Source of the DNA: a virus
Direction: 5' to 3' (one strand)
IMG/VR virus record: IMGVR_UViG_3300025070_000294
Span: 1 to 20,884 of that record
DNA: 20,884 bases
Notes under the pieces: model-generated
Database searches by the model: none
Seen by the model: only the letters and a program-made list of their open reading frames with translations
What the model was told of the DNA's origin: nothing
Part shown: one piece after another, positions 1-8,604 of the stretch
How positions within the stretch are numbered: the stretch's first letter is position 1
Layout of the letters: each line of letters begins with the position of its first letter
Made by a program: the position numbers and the translations under genes

Positions 1-1
1 T

Positions 2-2197
2 ATGTCTATGTACATCCAGCATATCAATGGTGTACCTAGTCAACCTATTCCTCCTGGTTATTATAGGGTCCAAGGTTTTGGAACTGAAGCCCAGACACAA
101 GGTGGTTCTGCATCACAGGCTGTACAAGGTAACAACCAAGGAGGTATGATCCAAGGGTTTAATCAAGCAGGTCTAACAGTAAACCCTGCAATGAACTTCC
201 AACCTGGTGGTAAAGTTAAACAAGTTGGTGATAAGTACGTAATTGAGTACCCCAATAATGGCGGTCAGTCTCAGCCATACAGCAGTGCAATGGAGGCACA
301 ATCTGCCCTTGACATGGGTACGTCTAACCTTGGCCTACCCGACTATGGTACGTACTTGCAGCAGCAAGGCTATGATATGAACCTACCAGGTTATGATCAA
401 GAGACTATGTTTGGTGCTTATCAGTCTTACCTTTCTGACCCTGCTACACTACAAAATATTCAAGCTCAACAGCAACAGCAAGAGCAAGCTGACCAACCTC
501 CACAAACTGGTGGTATTAATACTGACATGCCAACAGGTCAGATGGATGTAACTGCTGAAGATCTAGCACAAGCACAGAGAGACCTAGTTGCACAATCAAC
601 TGTAGCTCCTGGTGGTGCTGTAGCTGCTGCTCCTGTGTCGTACCTTGACCCTAATACTTATGGTACTGTGATGGATTCCAGTACAGGTCAGGCTCTTGGT
701 ACAGCCCCAATGGTACAAGAGGATCAGGTAGCACAGATTGGATCTGCTACGACTGCTGATGTCCCTACTGGTCAGGGTGCTGCAACCTACGATGCTAACC
801 AAGCATACACTGATGTACAGCAAGCTACAACAGGAATGACTGCAGCTACATCTACTGGACCTACTAAGACTATTACAGCAGAAGAGCAGAAGACAAGTTC
901 TGTTTCAGATCTTGATGCTGCTACTCGTGATTCTATTGATGTTACTGGTGCTCCTACTCGTACACTTCAGACAGGTCCAAATGGTGAAGTAATTACTGGG
1001 ACTGGTGTAGACCAATCAAAAGTAGGTGAAGCATTCGGTACTGGTGAAGTACAGGCTGCATCTGTACAAGGTGAACTAGCTAATCTGATGTCTCAGTTTG
1101 AAGGTGGTGACACACCTGCCTGGGCTGCAGGTTCTATGAGGGCTGCTTCACAGATGCTTGCTGCTAGAGGTCTAGGTGCTTCAAGCATGGCAGGACAAGC
1201 TGTCATTCAGGCTGCTATGGAAGCTGCTTTACCTATCGCACAGATTGATGCCAGCAACAAACAACAGGTTGCTCTATTCAAAGCAGAACAAAGATCTAAG
1301 TTCTTAGGCATGGAGTTTGACCAAGCATTCCAAGCTAAGGTTATGAATGCTGCTAAAGTCTCTGAGATTGCTAACATGAACTTCACTGCTGAACAGCAGA
1401 TTGCTTTGGAGAACTCTAAGGCTGCAAACACAATGGAGTTGCAGAATCTAAGTAATGAGCAAGCATTGGTGATGGCAGAAGCTGCTGCCCTATCTCAGTT
1501 AGATACTCAGAACCTGAACAACAGACAGCAAGCTCAAGTTCAGAATGCTCAGAACTTCTTGCAAGTAGACATGGCTAACCTAGCTAATGAACAACAGACA
1601 GCCCTGTTTAAACAACAATCTTTGATTAACAGTATCTTGACTGATCAAGCTGCCTCTAATGCTGCTGCTCAGTTCAATGCTACGTCAGAGAACCAGACTA
1701 ACCAGTTCTTCTCTAACCTTGCAGCTTCAGTCAATCAGTTTAATGCAGCACAGATGAATGCTATGAAGCAGTTCAATGCTGATGAAGTTAACTCTTTACT
1801 GGAGTTCAATGCAGGGCTACAAAACCAGAGAGAGATGTTTAACGCACAGAACTATCTTGTAGTTGCACAAGCTAATGCTCAGTGGAGGCAGAACCTAGCA
1901 ACTATCAATACTGCTGCAGCTAACGAATCTAATATGGACTACGCACAAACAGTGAATGGTCTTACAGTTAAAACATTGGATGAGATTTGGCAGAGGGAAC
2001 GTGACCTGATGGACTACTCATTTACGTCCAGTGAGAATGCTGCTGATCGTGCTCTGAGTATTCTTTTAGGTGATAAGCAGTTGGCTGCAGTCCAGCAACA
2101 ACTTGACTCACAGGAAGATCAGGCATTAGGTAGTCTTCTAACTAAAGTATTCTTCTCCTCTGATTTCAAATCTATCTTTAGCCCTGAAGAAGAATAG
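2..2197 (+). CDS. Gln/Ala/Asn-rich virion structural protein, 731 aa
   Basis: Large open frame that starts with ATG at the second base of the window, so its ribosome site is not visible and the true start could lie upstream. The N-terminal half (about residues 1-340) is low in charge and rich in Gly, Gln, Thr and Pro. From about residue 385 to 640 it becomes a long helical stretch rich in Ala, Gln and Asn, with recurring units such as QFNA, EFNAG and MFNAQN, which suggests an extended coiled-coil or fibrous region. The C-terminus is acidic (FSPEEE). The pattern of short FNA-type repeats followed by a Trp-containing segment (DEIWQRERDLMDYSF) resembles a virion protein I recall from marine podoviruses. 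It is the first visible member of the late cluster; the next gene starts 8 nt after its stop. Role as an internal or tail-associated virion protein is inferred from context. No enzymatic motif was seen. Confidence 0.7.
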   Translation: MSMYIQHINGVPSQPIPPGYYRVQGFGTEAQTQGGSASQAVQGNNQGGMIQGFNQAGLTVNPAMNFQPGGKVKQVGDKYVIEYPNNGGQSQPYSSAMEAQSALDMGTSNLGLPDYGTYLQQQGYDMNLPGYDQETMFGAYQSYLSDPATLQNIQAQQQQQEQADQPPQTGGINTDMPTGQMDVTAEDLAQAQRDLVAQSTVAPGGAVAAAPVSYLDPNTYGTVMDSSTGQALGTAPMVQEDQVAQIGSATTADVPTGQGAATYDANQAYTDVQQATTGMTAATSTGPTKTITAEEQKTSSVSDLDAATRDSIDVTGAPTRTLQTGPNGEVITGTGVDQSKVGEAFGTGEVQAASVQGELANLMSQFEGGDTPAWAAGSMRAASQMLAARGLGASSMAGQAVIQAAMEAALPIAQIDASNKQQVALFKAEQRSKFLGMEFDQAFQAKVMNAAKVSEIANMNFTAEQQIALENSKAANTMELQNLSNEQALVMAEAAALSQLDTQNLNNRQQAQVQNAQNFLQVDMANLANEQQTALFKQQSLINSILTDQAASNAAAQFNATSENQTNQFFSNLAASVNQFNAAQMNAMKQFNADEVNSLLEFNAGLQNQREMFNAQNYLVVAQANAQWRQNLATINTAAANESNMDYAQTVNGLTVKTLDEIWQRERDLMDYSFTSSENAADRALSILLGDKQLAAVQQQLDSQEDQALGSLLTKVFFSSDFKSIFSPEEE

Positions 2198-2205
2198 GAT
2201 CTAAA

Positions 2206-3039
2206 ATGTATAACTTAAAACAACCAGTTCAGAGTGAGCCTAGAGCCTCTGAAAGAATGGCAAATAAAAGAAGTAAACATTCTGTAGGCTCTGGCAAGCA
2301 ACAAGCTAGAAGAGCCTTAGGTCAGATTGATACAGACCTTATCCCAGGTATGAAGCAACCTGAGGTAAGCGGTGGTGAGGCTGTAGGTTCTTACAGAACT
2401 GCCCTGAACAGTTATAGAGAAAGTATGTCAGATGCTAAAACAAGCTCAGACCTTAAAAATATGGTTACAGAACCTGTTAGTGATGAAGGGCCAGCCACAC
2501 TTTCCGCTTTAACTAAAAAGTTATATGGTAAAAAGGGAACAGAAACTGGAGATGTAGTTTCTCATTCTTATTATAATGATCCTATTTCTGAAGAGGGTTT
2601 TACTCGTAATGCAGGTGGTGCTCCTAAAGAATCTCAAGAAGAAGCAATCAAAACAATTATTCGTGTGGGTAGAAGTCTTGAAGCAACAGACGATGAAATT
2701 GCTTACGCCCTTGCTACTGCTAGGTATGAGTCTGGTTTTAATAAATTTGCAGCAGCAAAGTCAAGTAGTGCGTATGGATTGGGTCAGTTTATAAATAAGA
2801 CTGGAGAAGCCTATGGATTATCTCAAGAGAATAGAGATGATATCGAAATGCAAGCACAAGCTTTAGTTGAACATGTTCTAGATAACTTCGCTATGGCAGA
2901 GAAAAAAGGACTAGGGACTGAGTATGTTTATGCCCTTCATCATGATGGTCCTGCTTTAGATAGAGATGGTCTACAGAAATCTAGGAAAAATGTTATGCCT
3001 TTCCTAGCAGAATATAAGAAAGTAGTGGAGAACTTCTAA
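2206..3039 (+). CDS. Virion-associated lytic transglycosylase / lysozyme-like protein, 277 aa
   Basis: The C-terminal third carries a lysozyme-like (SLT/goose-type) signature. ARYESGFN contains the likely catalytic Glu175, followed by SSAYGLGQF, the usual Gly-Gln-Phe segment of soluble lytic transglycosylases. It ends with an ALHHDGP motif and a short helical tail. The first 130 residues are basic, rich in Ser and Lys, and not recognisable. No signal peptide or membrane segment is seen, and no holin or spanin lies next to it. It sits between virion genes, so it is more likely a particle-borne enzyme that opens peptidoglycan during DNA entry than the main lysis endolysin. The start is supported by AGGA 6 nt upstream of the ATG, and the stop shares one base with the next ATG (TAATG). 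Of its 14 Arg codons, 10 are AGA, 2 AGG and 2 CGT. Confidence 0.8.
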   Translation: MYNLKQPVQSEPRASERMANKRSKHSVGSGKQQARRALGQIDTDLIPGMKQPEVSGGEAVGSYRTALNSYRESMSDAKTSSDLKNMVTEPVSDEGPATLSALTKKLYGKKGTETGDVVSHSYYNDPISEEGFTRNAGGAPKESQEEAIKTIIRVGRSLEATDDEIAYALATARYESGFNKFAAAKSSSAYGLGQFINKTGEAYGLSQENRDDIEMQAQALVEHVLDNFAMAEKKGLGTEYVYALHHDGPALDRDGLQKSRKNVMPFLAEYKKVVENF

Positions 3040-3683
3040 TGTTAGCACCACAAAAACAACCAATGAATGCACAGGCTGCTCAGGTATTTAAGCAACCAGT
3101 CAAGGGTGACACAAGGCCAAAGCCTAAGGCTAAACCTCAGTTAAAGAAACCTGCAGGTAGACCAAGCCCTAAGCTATTCAGTGGCCCTATCCCTGGTCAG
3201 TCACTTACTGCTGAACCTAAGAGCAGACCATATGAGAGACCACCAGAGATCACTGACCCAGAGGATGCACTACGCCTACACCTCACACGTCTTAACAGTG
3301 TAGAAAAACTAGACACAGCTATGATGCTGCTAGATAAAGGTGTAGATGTTCGTAGTCTTACTGAGGGTCTACTGCGTAGTGCAGTATCTGAAGGTATCCA
3401 CAGCATTGACGTAAGTCTAATCATTGCTCCTACTATTCACGAGTTCATTGCTGATGTAGCTGATGAAGTAGGTATTGAATACAAGTCTGGATTTGAGAAA
3501 GACGAACAAGAAGAAGACGATAAAGAAATGTCTATGGTCAGAAGTGCCTTGGCTAAGTCTGAGGGTAGATCTCCTGAGAGACCTGCAATGAGAGAGGCTC
3601 CAAGAGAAGAGCCTAAACAACAAATGGAAATGGATCTTGGTGAGCCTGAGGCTGCACCCAGAGGTCTGATGGCGAGGGTATAA
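3039..3683 (+). CDS. Conserved virion-type hypothetical protein, 214 aa
   Basis: The protein has three parts. Residues 1-70 are basic and Pro/Lys-rich and probably disordered. A compact helical core spans about residues 78-155, with the pattern DKGVDVRSLTEGLL then GIHSIDVSLIIAPTIHEF. The tail is highly acidic then charged, rich in Glu, Pro and Arg. The core pattern (a 'G-x-x-V-x-x-L' helix followed by a hydrophobic 'D-V-x-L-I' helix) resembles an unnamed structural protein I have seen in marine phages; this is a family impression, not a search result. It starts in a TAATG overlap with the lysozyme-like gene and is followed after 2 nt by the next gene, so it is translated in the same late unit. 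No catalytic motif is visible. Confidence 0.65.
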   Translation: MLAPQKQPMNAQAAQVFKQPVKGDTRPKPKAKPQLKKPAGRPSPKLFSGPIPGQSLTAEPKSRPYERPPEITDPEDALRLHLTRLNSVEKLDTAMMLLDKGVDVRSLTEGLLRSAVSEGIHSIDVSLIIAPTIHEFIADVADEVGIEYKSGFEKDEQEEDDKEMSMVRSALAKSEGRSPERPAMREAPREEPKQQMEMDLGEPEAAPRGLMARV

Positions 3684-3685
3684 CT

Positions 3686-4642
3686 ATGGGTTTTTTAGCA
3701 GGTGTTGTAGCAGAGATTAATCGCCAAGAGGATGCTCAGACTAGGGCTGATGAGTTCATGATGGAACTCTTGGAAAGACGTAAGAATCAAATCATTCCTG
3801 AACTACAAGAGATAATAGCGAAGAGGACTGAGAAAGCTAATCAAGCAGTTGCACGAGTTGACTTAGCCCATTCTTTAGGTTTGTCTAAAGAGGCTGCATC
3901 AATCTTAGAAAGAAGTGGTCAACTTGGTCCTGAACTAGAACATCTATCCAAGTTAGGTCCAAGAGAATTAAATAAAGACTGGCTTAAAACTTTGAGTGAA
4001 CATATTGTTGAATCTGTTGAACCAGATAAGGTCGCTTCTGCAGTTAAATATGTTCTTCAAGGGGATTTGTCTGGCGGAGAATCCATGAATAGAACTCTGG
4101 TAAATGCATTATGGAATGCAGAATCTGCTGAAGAGTTTAACATTGGAATTACTGATGCTATGTCTAATATGACAGAAGGATCAGGCCCAAGTATTATGCC
4201 TGTAGAATACAGCAGCAGGGGAGCAGGAATTATAACACCCAGTGAAAGAAGTTCTATTCAAACTACTATTGCAAAGAGTATGGCGAATACCCTTGGTGTT
4301 CAACTTAACTTTGATAACAGTGGTCAGTATGTAGGTTTCCAAGGGGATGATGCAGGTGCTGCACAGGAAATTTTAAATAACGCATTTGATGTTTTCTTAG
4401 AAGTAAATAATGATCCTAATTTCTTAGGAGATCCTCAATCTGTTATTAATCCTCTTGTAGATAGAATGAGAATACTTCAAGCTAATAATGTTCCATTAAA
4501 TGAAATAGCACAAAATAAATACTTTGAGGTTACTGAAACAAACCAAGAACCAGGGGCTAATGGTGGCAGTGAAAATCTTTTAGATAATCTTACTGGGCCT
4601 AAAGATCCATTGGATGAAATCTTGAATGGTGGTAGGGGATAG
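3686..4642 (+). CDS. Hypothetical virion protein, 318 aa
   Basis: Not recognised by name. The N-terminal 110 residues are predicted helical and charged (for example RRKNQIIPELQEIIAKR) and could form a coiled coil. The middle is mixed, with GVQLNFDNSGQYVGFQG suggesting a short beta hairpin. The C-terminus is Gly/Asn-rich and loose. The start codon lies 2 nt after the stop of the preceding gene, and the stop is 11 nt before the next start, so it belongs to the late plus-strand operon. No signal peptide, membrane helix or enzyme motif is seen. By position between the lysozyme-like protein and the large 1131-residue protein, it could be one of the internal or ejection proteins of a T7-like particle; that is inference from gene order only. 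Confidence 0.6.
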   Translation: MGFLAGVVAEINRQEDAQTRADEFMMELLERRKNQIIPELQEIIAKRTEKANQAVARVDLAHSLGLSKEAASILERSGQLGPELEHLSKLGPRELNKDWLKTLSEHIVESVEPDKVASAVKYVLQGDLSGGESMNRTLVNALWNAESAEEFNIGITDAMSNMTEGSGPSIMPVEYSSRGAGIITPSERSSIQTTIAKSMANTLGVQLNFDNSGQYVGFQGDDAGAAQEILNNAFDVFLEVNNDPNFLGDPQSVINPLVDRMRILQANNVPLNEIAQNKYFEVTETNQEPGANGGSENLLDNLTGPKDPLDEILNGGRG

Positions 4643-4653
4643 GAGATCTGACT

Positions 4654-7600
4654 GTGGCTGAAGAAATGTATACTCAAAGAGCCTATGATAGTTCTTTTAT
4701 GGATCTAAAAGATGACAAAGAATTTCAGGTTGACCTAGTACGTTTCTTTTCTGGTGGTAGATATAATCTGTCCAGAGAAGAAATGGAAGAAGTAGGTATG
4801 GATGGGCTTACAGAAAAGTTCGTTGAGCACATGAGAGTTCAAGCATGGAATGAGGTAACTCAAGCCAAAGACTTAAACTACCTTTTGAATAAAGACCTAC
4901 ACAGAAAAGGTAAAGAATCTTTTGCTAGACTACAACATGCCTGGGATGTATCTCAGGAAGCAGGGGATGACTTTGGAGATGCTGCTTTAGATTATGCTGA
5001 AGGTATCTTTACTGCTCCTTCTACCTACCTAGGTCTAGGTTCTTTTGGTCTTGGAAAGCTTGCATCAAAAGCAGCAGGTAAGGCTGCACAAGTAGCTATA
5101 AGAAACTATACTAAGAGACTACTGTCAAAAAATGTTGTTGGAAGAAGTGCAGCTTTGGGTGCAGCCAGTGGTGCTGTAACTGAAGGTGCTGTAGGGGCAG
5201 GACAGTCTTACCAACTAGGGGAACAAAGAGAATTAGCTTCCGAGTTTACTGAAGATGTCCCTGAGTTTGAATACACTGGTCAAGACTTAGCTAAAGATAC
5301 TGCAATATCTGCAGCCTTTGGAGGTATTCTAGGTTCAGCAGGTGGATTTCTTTCTGGTAAAACTGCTAAAAGTAAAGATGCAATGACTGCTGTGCAGGAA
5401 GCAAAGAGAGCCAGTGCAAATGTAGAGGCTAAGAAAGCTGCTAATGCTAGGTTTAAATCTTCTAATCCTGCTAGACAACAAGATGCTGCACAAAGAGTTT
5501 CAGATGTTGAGTCAGTTCTAGCTGCAAAGTTAGGAGATAAGACTGCTAAAGTAAGAGACCCTCTTGATCCTGAGAAGGTGTTAGCAGGTAACGAGATTCT
5601 TAATAAACTGTCTAACCCTGATTTTGATGGAGTGTTTAAGTCTGGTCTATCTATGGATACCATGAGGTCTTTGACTGCAGCAACTATTGATATTGTAGAA
5701 GAACTTCAAATTAACGAAGGGGAAAGGATCACTAGTGCAATAGCAAATAAAATTCGTAGTGGTGATGTAGCTATTGTAGATAAAGTGAATGAGATCAGAC
5801 AAAAGTATAACTTATCCCAAGAACAATTCTCTTTACTATACTTAGCTGAAGTTTCTAACGCAGGTAAAATTCTAGCAGAGCAAAGTATTATATCTAAGGC
5901 TGCAAGAGCAGCAGGTAGACTTACTGGATCTGACCTAGGAAGAACTGAATTTGATGGTTTGAGTGTAGACTTAACAACACTTGCACAAAGTGGTATCTCT
6001 ACATTTAATGATCAGGTAGTCACTGAACTTACTGCTGAAGTAGTGAAAAACTCTGCTCAAAGATCTAAAACATTTAAGTATATTGTTGATCCTATGAGAG
6101 AGATTGATGCTGCTCGTATAGCATTTATGACTTCTCAACCTGCAACAACAATAAGAAACGCAGCATCTACTGTTCTTCTAGCGGGTGTTGATGTTTCAGA
6201 TGAGTTCTTTAGAGGATTAGTCAGGTATGGTAAGGCTGCAAAAGAGGGAGACCTTATACCTGAGCCTGGTAAGACAGTTAAAAGAATGACTGCTACACTC
6301 AGAGGTATGACCTGGAATAATGCACAGGCAAGTCTACTGAAAGATATGTTTGCAGAGGAGATGCCTCAAACATATGCAGCAGTTTTCAACGATGCTATGA
6401 GACTAGAGCTAGGCACAGCTTCTAATTCTATGTTAGCAAAGACTGGTCGTGCAGTTAATGTATTCAACACTGCTCTTGATACCACATTTAAGCAAGCAGC
6501 TTTCTTTGCAAGTCTAGACAGACAGCTAACTGATCAAGGAATTACTGTAGGTCAGTTTATTGCAAGTGGTAAAAAGTTAGAAGATCTTGGACAGGACACA
6601 ATACGTAAAGCATACGATGATGCAAACAGATTTACTATGCAGAGGACTTATGTAGGAGATGAATCTGCTTTTGGAAAGACTGCCAGGTTTGCTGTAAACG
6701 TAAATAGAAAAGTACCTTTCTTAGTATCAGGTGCCTTGGGTATTCCTTTCCCTCGTTATGTTGCAAACCATCTTGAGATGTTGTCAGACTACACACCTGT
6801 GTGGGGTCACTATCTTGCAAAGACACCTGCAGCATCTGACCCAATTAAAACTGCAGAGGATAGAGTTGTTCGTCAGATGACAGGTGCAAGTCTTCTTATG
6901 TTAGGTTATGCTGCTGCAGCAGAGAAGGAAGGTGATGTAGACTACAAGTCTATTGAGACTGCTATAAAAGGACAAGCAGACGTATCGTCCTCACTTGGAT
7001 TTATTATTGGTCACATGTATGCAGGAGACCTTGCTTACAGATGGAAGAATGGATTACCAATGCCAAGTGCTGGGGAGTTAGAAACTGTTTTAGGTGGTGT
7101 TGGAGACTTTAGTGCAGACTTTACTTTCATACAAGAGTTAATCAATAGTTCTAAAGAGGGTCAGGTTACAGAAGGATTTCAGAAAGCTATAGGTAATTTG
7201 GCGGCAACCCTAACCTACCCTGCTACAATATCAAGAGACTTTGTAGGACAATACGACTATGATGCAGCAGGTAATCCTTACATCAGAGATGTCATGGGTC
7301 AAAATCCTTTTGATAATCCAGGTGATGTAAGTCTTACAGGTGAGGTAACAAACTTCCACACTGGTGTAGCACAAGCGACAAGAATGTTACCTGACATTAA
7401 ATCAATCCAGTACACACAGTCTTTCAATGGAGAGACTGATATACCTATGTATTCTATTCTTAATCCTATGAAAGTTGGAGCTATGAACCCACTTCTCAAA
7501 CAGATAACAGGTGTATCAAGTGAACCTCCTATGACTGATATTGAGAGAGAATTTAATAGAATGGGATTGAAAGAATACCAAGTCTATAAACCCTATGCAG

Positions 7601-8049
7601 TTAGGAACCCATCCGTTCATTACCTTATGACCTACAACTTATCTCAGACACTCCATGAAACATTTGATAACTGGAGAAAAGACACACGTCTTGGTGGCCT
7701 AGCAAATGGTAAGACTTACGATCAAATTGAAGATAATGATTTAAAAAAAGAAGCATTGCTTAAATTTGTAGAAGAGTCAGTAAGTCTTGCTAGGACAGAT
7801 GCAACAAAGAAACTTGAAGATGGTCTAGCAAATAATAAGAAATCAGTTAAAGGATATATCAGGCTTAACTACGAAATAAAAAGACAAGAGCTTGGCGTAG
7901 AATACTTCGATAGGGCAGCAGAACAAATATCAAGAGGTGAGTTTAAAACTGCTAAAGATTATTTGATGAACTCTGATAGTCCAAAGCAAGAACTAGAAAG
8001 ACGACTAGGTATTGTAGAAATTGCAGGAGATATCTCCAGTACCAGGTAA
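4654..8049 (+). CDS. Large internal/ejection-type virion protein, 1131 aa
   Basis: The longest gene in the window, and the last of the late block. It starts at GTG with AGGAG about 9 nt upstream. Residues about 110-165 and 205-240 are Ala/Gly-rich, weakly hydrophobic or amphipathic segments (for example GLGSFGLGKLASKAAGKAA and SAAFGGILGSAGGFLSG) of the kind that can insert in or cross a membrane. The rest is mainly helical, with a hydrophobic stretch near residues 490-520 and near 745-760. Its size and position at the end of the virion operon fit the role of T7 gp15/gp16 (internal core proteins that build the DNA-ejection channel), but I see no sequence signature that proves homology, and the lysozyme domain found at the N-terminus of T7 gp16 is instead in the 277-residue gene upstream. 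The stop is directly followed by a bidirectional terminator. Confidence 0.65.
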   Translation: MAEEMYTQRAYDSSFMDLKDDKEFQVDLVRFFSGGRYNLSREEMEEVGMDGLTEKFVEHMRVQAWNEVTQAKDLNYLLNKDLHRKGKESFARLQHAWDVSQEAGDDFGDAALDYAEGIFTAPSTYLGLGSFGLGKLASKAAGKAAQVAIRNYTKRLLSKNVVGRSAALGAASGAVTEGAVGAGQSYQLGEQRELASEFTEDVPEFEYTGQDLAKDTAISAAFGGILGSAGGFLSGKTAKSKDAMTAVQEAKRASANVEAKKAANARFKSSNPARQQDAAQRVSDVESVLAAKLGDKTAKVRDPLDPEKVLAGNEILNKLSNPDFDGVFKSGLSMDTMRSLTAATIDIVEELQINEGERITSAIANKIRSGDVAIVDKVNEIRQKYNLSQEQFSLLYLAEVSNAGKILAEQSIISKAARAAGRLTGSDLGRTEFDGLSVDLTTLAQSGISTFNDQVVTELTAEVVKNSAQRSKTFKYIVDPMREIDAARIAFMTSQPATTIRNAASTVLLAGVDVSDEFFRGLVRYGKAAKEGDLIPEPGKTVKRMTATLRGMTWNNAQASLLKDMFAEEMPQTYAAVFNDAMRLELGTASNSMLAKTGRAVNVFNTALDTTFKQAAFFASLDRQLTDQGITVGQFIASGKKLEDLGQDTIRKAYDDANRFTMQRTYVGDESAFGKTARFAVNVNRKVPFLVSGALGIPFPRYVANHLEMLSDYTPVWGHYLAKTPAASDPIKTAEDRVVRQMTGASLLMLGYAAAAEKEGDVDYKSIETAIKGQADVSSSLGFIIGHMYAGDLAYRWKNGLPMPSAGELETVLGGVGDFSADFTFIQELINSSKEGQVTEGFQKAIGNLAATLTYPATISRDFVGQYDYDAAGNPYIRDVMGQNPFDNPGDVSLTGEVTNFHTGVAQATRMLPDIKSIQYTQSFNGETDIPMYSILNPMKVGAMNPLLKQITGVSSEPPMTDIEREFNRMGLKEYQVYKPYAVRNPSVHYLMTYNLSQTLHETFDNWRKDTRLGGLANGKTYDQIEDNDLKKEALLKFVEESVSLARTDATKKLEDGLANNKKSVKGYIRLNYEIKRQELGVEYFDRAAEQISRGEFKTAKDYLMNSDSPKQELERRLGIVEIAGDISSTR

Positions 8050-8053
8050 AAGA

Positions 8054-8085
8054 AAACCCCCAGGGATTAACTGGGGGTTTAGTTT
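8054..8085. terminator. Bidirectional intrinsic terminator between convergent blocks
   Basis: A 10-bp perfect stem (arms 8054-8063 and 8071-8080, core CCCCCAG/CTGGGGG) encloses a 7-base loop. On the plus strand the stem ends in TTTAGTTT; on the minus strand it is followed by TTTTCTTTT. It lies 4 nt after the stop of the last late gene and overlaps the last codon of the minus-strand gene, exactly where the two convergent transcripts meet. Confidence 0.85.
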
Positions 8086-8332
8086 AAGACGATTTATCTT
8101 TTTGTTTTTTATGATCAAGCATCAGACAGGAATAACAGAATGCTTGACTAACGATCTCGTCTGATCGCATATACTTCCCAGAGGCAAGTAACCCTGACAA
8201 GGCTGCTCCTGCGAAGTAATCCCTAGCAGGTATTTCACCGCTAGGAATCTCTGATTTAATGAACTCTTGGGCTTCTTGCTCAAGGGTTTTATTTTTTGGT
8301 GGTCTACCTCTTGGTCTCTTTTGTTCTGTCAT
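8084..8332 (-). CDS. Small AT-hook-like protein, 82 aa
   Basis: The N-terminus contains KRPRGRPPKNK, a good match to the AT-hook core R-G-R-P, which binds the minor groove of AT-rich DNA. The remainder (about residues 35-82) is helical with DYFAGAALSGLLASGKY and a C-terminal basic tail; a similar 'AAxxGLLA' segment recurs in small proteins of many unrelated phages whose role is unknown to me. I chose the internal ATG at 8332 because it forms the 4-nt ATGA overlap with the upstream gene; a start ten codons earlier is possible but would overlap it by 34 nt. It is the last gene of the minus-strand block and ends in the terminator. Two Cys (FCYSC) may be structural. Function as a DNA-binding accessory protein is inferred. 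Confidence 0.7.
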   Translation of the reverse strand: MTEQKRPRGRPPKNKTLEQEAQEFIKSEIPSGEIPARDYFAGAALSGLLASGKYMRSDEIVSQAFCYSCLMLDHKKQKDKSS

Positions 8333-8604
8333 GCTACCTCTACTAGTTGTTTGAGATACCACTCAGCCTTCTCCAGATCTTGGGCACCATTCTTGTAACG
8401 CCATCTGTGCATGTACTTTGCAATGTTACCTCTGAGGTAACCAATGTATTCTTCTCTGGTCAGGAAGTCTTTGATGTAGTCAATACATTCTATCTCACCT
8501 TGACCGTAGTGGCTTGGTCTCTGTACTGGATCAAACATATCTTCACACTCTGCACACACACCATTATCATCTAATAAATTATCACAGTCAGGACAGTACG
8601 TCAT
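8329..8604 (-). CDS. DUF3310 protein with N-terminal zinc ribbon, 91 aa
   Basis: Residues about 23-91 match the phage DUF3310 (SaV-like) pattern: RPSHY near the start, then IECIDYI, the stretch GNIAKYMHRWRYKNG, then DLEKAEWYLKQL. DUF3310 proteins are common in phage replication and nucleotide-metabolism modules; no biochemical function is firmly known to me. In front of it sits a compact Cys pair motif, C4-x2-C7 and C17-x2-C20, which looks like a small zinc ribbon. The start codon overlaps the preceding stop (ATGA), and its own stop overlaps the next start the same way, so it is coupled to its neighbours on both sides. Confidence 0.85.
   Translation of the reverse strand: MTYCPDCDNLLDDNGVCAECEDMFDPVQRPSHYGQGEIECIDYIKDFLTREEYIGYLRGNIAKYMHRWRYKNGAQDLEKAEWYLKQLVEVA

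Noticed and set aside
5280-5663. 127-residue open frame on the minus strand
   Set aside because: Lies wholly inside the 1131-residue virion gene, has no ribosome site, and its composition is that of an antisense shadow.
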